64,000 nt of DNA from Flavobacterium aquiphilum. Lineage in GTDB: Bacteria; Bacteroidota; Bacteroidia; Flavobacteriales; Flavobacteriaceae. The notes under the pieces are model-generated. The model was not told the DNA's origin. It worked only from the letters and a program-made list of their open reading frames with translations, and did no database searches. The DNA lies in NCBI RefSeq assembly GCF_027111335.1, contig NZ_CP114288.1:3720001-3784000 (forward strand). The letters are read 5' to 3'. Of the stretch, positions 61,995-64,000 are shown piece after piece. The translations under genes were made by a program, and so were the position numbers. Each line of letters starts with the position of its first letter. Within the stretch, counting starts at the first letter, position 1.

Positions 61995-63101
61995 TTATTG
62001 GTTAGCATAAGCCTGAAGTTCAGCAAGACTGGTAAAGGTCTTAACCCAGTCCACAGAATAACCTAACTCAGGTGAAGTAATATCTGCTACTTTCCATTGA
62101 AAAGTTGACAAAGTTGTTGAAGCTGTTTGTGACAAAAGAGTGCTGGCACCAAAAGTATTTCTCATATCAAAATAATAAATATCCTTTCCATTATTATTTT
62201 TATCAGGAATTATACCATCCCATTTATTAGCGCCATTTTTATAAGATCCAACACTTGTATCTAAAGTCAAATTCACTACTGCAGGCTTATTAAACTTAAT
62301 AGCCAAAATTGGGAAATTACCTGGATGTACAACTGCACCTGCAGTAAGTTTAAAATCGGCTCTTCTCTTACTGGTTCCTAAAAACAAACTTGGATCAAAA
62401 GTGACATTATAATAGCCTCCTGAAATTAAAGCGGTCGCATTATTGGTAATATCCCAACCTTCTTTATTTCCTGTAGTATTGTAATTGAAATTTAAGTAAC
62501 CTTCGTTAAATGTTTTTGTTTGTAATTCAATACCATCTTTTGTAACTGAAATATATCCGGCCTGAACTCCAATTGGCGCTTTAACTTGTATTTCATTATT
62601 TGTAATAGAAATAATATCAGCAAGTAAAGTACCGGAGTTAAACTTAACAACAACAGCATTTTTATCAGTTCCAAAATTAACTCCATTGATTTTAACCAAA
62701 GTTCCTTCAATTCCAATTGTTGGCGATATTCCATCAATTTTAGCGGACGGTAGAATTGTAAATGAATCAGGTGTCACCACAGTATGATTCCAAACATTAA
62801 TAGTCAATGGACCAGATGTTCCGTCGGGAATCTTTACTACAATTGTTGTATCATTAATACTTACAAGAGTAGCAAGAGTAGCACCAAAAAAAACTTTTAC
62901 AGCTTTTACATTATCACCAAAGTTTGTACCTGTGATAGTAATAGTCTGACCAACTTTCCCAGAAGTAGGTGAAAACCCGGTTACTGTGTGAGCTGGATAT
63001 TCAACTATTTTAAAATTTGCATCCTCTTCACAACTACTAAAAGCAATTGAGAGAATTATCGACATTACAAAACAAATGCCAAGCTTATATAATAATTTCA
63101 T
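61995..63101 (-). CDS. Surface glycan-binding protein, IPT/TIG lipoprotein (SusE-position)
   Basis: 368 residues; lipobox FSSCEE (Cys24). Two IPT/TIG domains (about 38-115, TGFSPTSGKVGQTITITGTN; and 117-198, ISPTIGIEGTLVKINGVNFG). A C-terminal beta module follows (about 200-365) with RRADFKLTAGAVVHPGNFPI, SYKNGANKWDG and YSVDWVKTFTSLAELQA. That module is homologous to modules I-III of the giant lyase (DUF4979-like as far as I recall). It lies directly behind SusD, the place of outer-membrane glycan-binding proteins. TIG domains act as spacers, so the terminal module probably binds the glycan. Confidence 0.85.
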   Translation of the reverse strand: MKLLYKLGICFVMSIILSIAFSSCEEDANFKIVEYPAHTVTGFSPTSGKVGQTITITGTNFGDNVKAVKVFFGATLATLVSINDTTIVVKIPDGTSGPLTINVWNHTVVTPDSFTILPSAKIDGISPTIGIEGTLVKINGVNFGTDKNAVVVKFNSGTLLADIISITNNEIQVKAPIGVQAGYISVTKDGIELQTKTFNEGYLNFNYNTTGNKEGWDITNNATALISGGYYNVTFDPSLFLGTSKRRADFKLTAGAVVHPGNFPILAIKFNKPAVVNLTLDTSVGSYKNGANKWDGIIPDKNNNGKDIYYFDMRNTFGASTLLSQTASTTLSTFQWKVADITSPELGYSVDWVKTFTSLAELQAYANQ

Positions 63102-63141
63102 ATTTAAAAAATTAAGTTAAATAATTCTATTCTTTTCAAGT

Positions 63142-63174
63142 ACTGGGAAACCATATGACAGTTGGCTTCCCAGT
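63142..63174 (-). promoter_or_regulatory. Hairpin in the susD-SGBP gap
   Basis: Stem ACTGGGAA (63142-63149) / TTCCCAGT (63167-63174), extended by CC/GG inside, in the 82-bp gap. No T-run; an mRNA processing or stability element is more likely than a terminator. Confidence 0.5.
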
Positions 63175-63183
63175 TTAACTATA

Positions 63184-64000
63184 TTAATTATAACCTGGGT
63201 TTTGTTTTAAGTTCGGGTTCAAATTAATTTGCCCTGTTGGAATAGGCCACAAATAATTTTTCTTTGAAAAAACCTTATTGCTTTTTCCATCCAAAACAAC
63301 ACATTTTAAAGGCCCTTTTGCAGTATTAACCACTTCTTCACCCCATATGTATGTTGCAGGCTTGTAACTAGCTGTGGCTGTACCTGTCGCATCTCTGTAG
63401 GGTGTCACATAGGAGGCATCTCCAACGACTTGACCACAAGTAGATTGATTCAATTCGGCTTCTGCTATACCCCAACGCTTTAAATCATCATAACGGAATC
63501 CTTCACGATACAACTCTAAAGTTCTCTCTCTTCTGATTTCGTCTCTCATACTCAAACTGTTCGAAGCAACCAATGAGTTTGTTAAGGCAGCAACACCAGC
63601 TCTTGCTCTTAATTTATTAATAGATGCATTTAAATCAGCATCTGAAATCGCGCCATCTTTTTCAAATAATGCCTCTGCATAGATTAAGTACACCTCCGCT
63701 AATCTTATAATAGGATAATTTGCAGACTCCTGAAGGGCATTCCTATATGTACCATATTTGTAAGCTACATATTTTCTATTGGCATAACCAGCTATACCAG
63801 CAGTTAAACCAGCAGGAGCAGTAGGCGTCACACCAGAATAACCGAATAATCTTAAATCTCTATTTTTATATTCATCTCCAACAGCATGATATCCTTGAAA
63901 TAATGGAGATTTAGAAGGTGGTAATCCATCTGTACATAAAAACATATCCATCATTTTTCTGCTACTTAATGCATTTGTTAAAGTAAGCGATACATTCTGA
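63184..64000 (-). CDS. SusD/RagB family nutrient-binding protein, C-terminal part
   Basis: The frame is open to the right edge; the last 271 residues are present and the N-terminus lies outside. Typical SusD features: LSSRKMMDMFLCTDGLPPS, NYPIIRLAEVYLIYAEALFE (the TPR region with YAEA), INKLRARAGV, ERTLELYREGFRYDDLKRWG and the ending YLWPIPTGQINLNPNLKQNP. It is an outer-membrane lipoprotein that caps the SusC transporter and feeds oligosaccharides to it; SusC is expected just beyond the window. First visible gene of the PUL in transcription order. Confidence 0.95.
   Translation of the reverse strand, partial: QNVSLTLTNALSSRKMMDMFLCTDGLPPSKSPLFQGYHAVGDEYKNRDLRLFGYSGVTPTAPAGLTAGIAGYANRKYVAYKYGTYRNALQESANYPIIRLAEVYLIYAEALFEKDGAISDADLNASINKLRARAGVAALTNSLVASNSLSMRDEIRRERTLELYREGFRYDDLKRWGIAEAELNQSTCGQVVGDASYVTPYRDATGTATASYKPATYIWGEEVVNTAKGPLKCVVLDGKSNKVFSKKNYLWPIPTGQINLNPNLKQNPGYN

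Overview
The window is chromosomal DNA of a Bacteroidota bacterium, most likely a Flavobacterium or close relative. The evidence is low G+C, the absence of Shine-Dalgarno leaders, several promoters with the Bacteroidota form (TTG, about 20 bp, TAnnTTTG), a type IX secretion sorting domain, and a SusD-type polysaccharide utilization locus (PUL). Family names come from reading the proteins; no database search was run.

1-36 kb is mostly core genome with small accessory patches. On the minus strand: the start of a large Ig-repeat surface protein (cut by the left edge), dsbD, tilS and pabB. Then come a DUF4349 lipoprotein, two DoxX-like membrane proteins and lipoamide dehydrogenase. 10.2-15.1 kb is accessory: a MITE-like insertion inside a structured repeat, an unrecognised two-TM protein, an M23 peptidase, direct repeats, a RibD-like reductase and a RelE/ParE toxin-antitoxin pair. 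15-24.5 kb has an amino-acid permease, a DUF4239-like protein, a peptidoglycan-recycling trio (GHL10 hydrolase, AmpG-like transporter, NagZ) and a peroxiredoxin-thioredoxin-DUF6952 group. 25-32 kb is the run tpx, dgkA, ftsK, lolA, LptF/G permease, ribB (with a decayed GTP-cyclohydrolase half) and an acyl-CoA thioesterase. A tRNA-Ser(TGA) follows, with a hipA remnant behind it. At 33-36.6 kb are a truncated SnoaL-like gene, an MBL-fold protein with altered metal ligands, a Crp/Fnr regulator, and a divergent SDR/TetR pair with two operator palindromes.

36.9-64 kb is one large PUL, all on the minus strand. Transcription runs from high to low coordinates: SusD (cut by the right edge; SusC presumably beyond it), an IPT/TIG surface glycan-binding lipoprotein, an alginate-lyase-superfamily lipoprotein and a giant multidomain T9SS-exported lyase. 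A seven-gene operon follows (heparinase II/III-type lyase, beta-lactamase-alpha/beta-hydrolase fusion, GH28-like, DUF4861, GH43, GH97, putative esterase). Last are GH127, GH88 and a sugar porter. Together they suggest binding and lyase cleavage of a uronic-acid-containing polysaccharide at the surface, periplasmic removal of arabinose-type and other branches and of esters, release of the unsaturated uronate by GH88, and import by the porter. The exact substrate cannot be read from the sequence.

Most notable: a ~170-residue module present three times in the giant lyase and once in the glycan-binding lipoprotein (possible new carbohydrate-binding module); the two-hydrolase fusion; a 217-bp inverted-repeat element inserted in a structured repeat; RibB with a dead RibA half; and the hipA scar behind tRNA-Ser.
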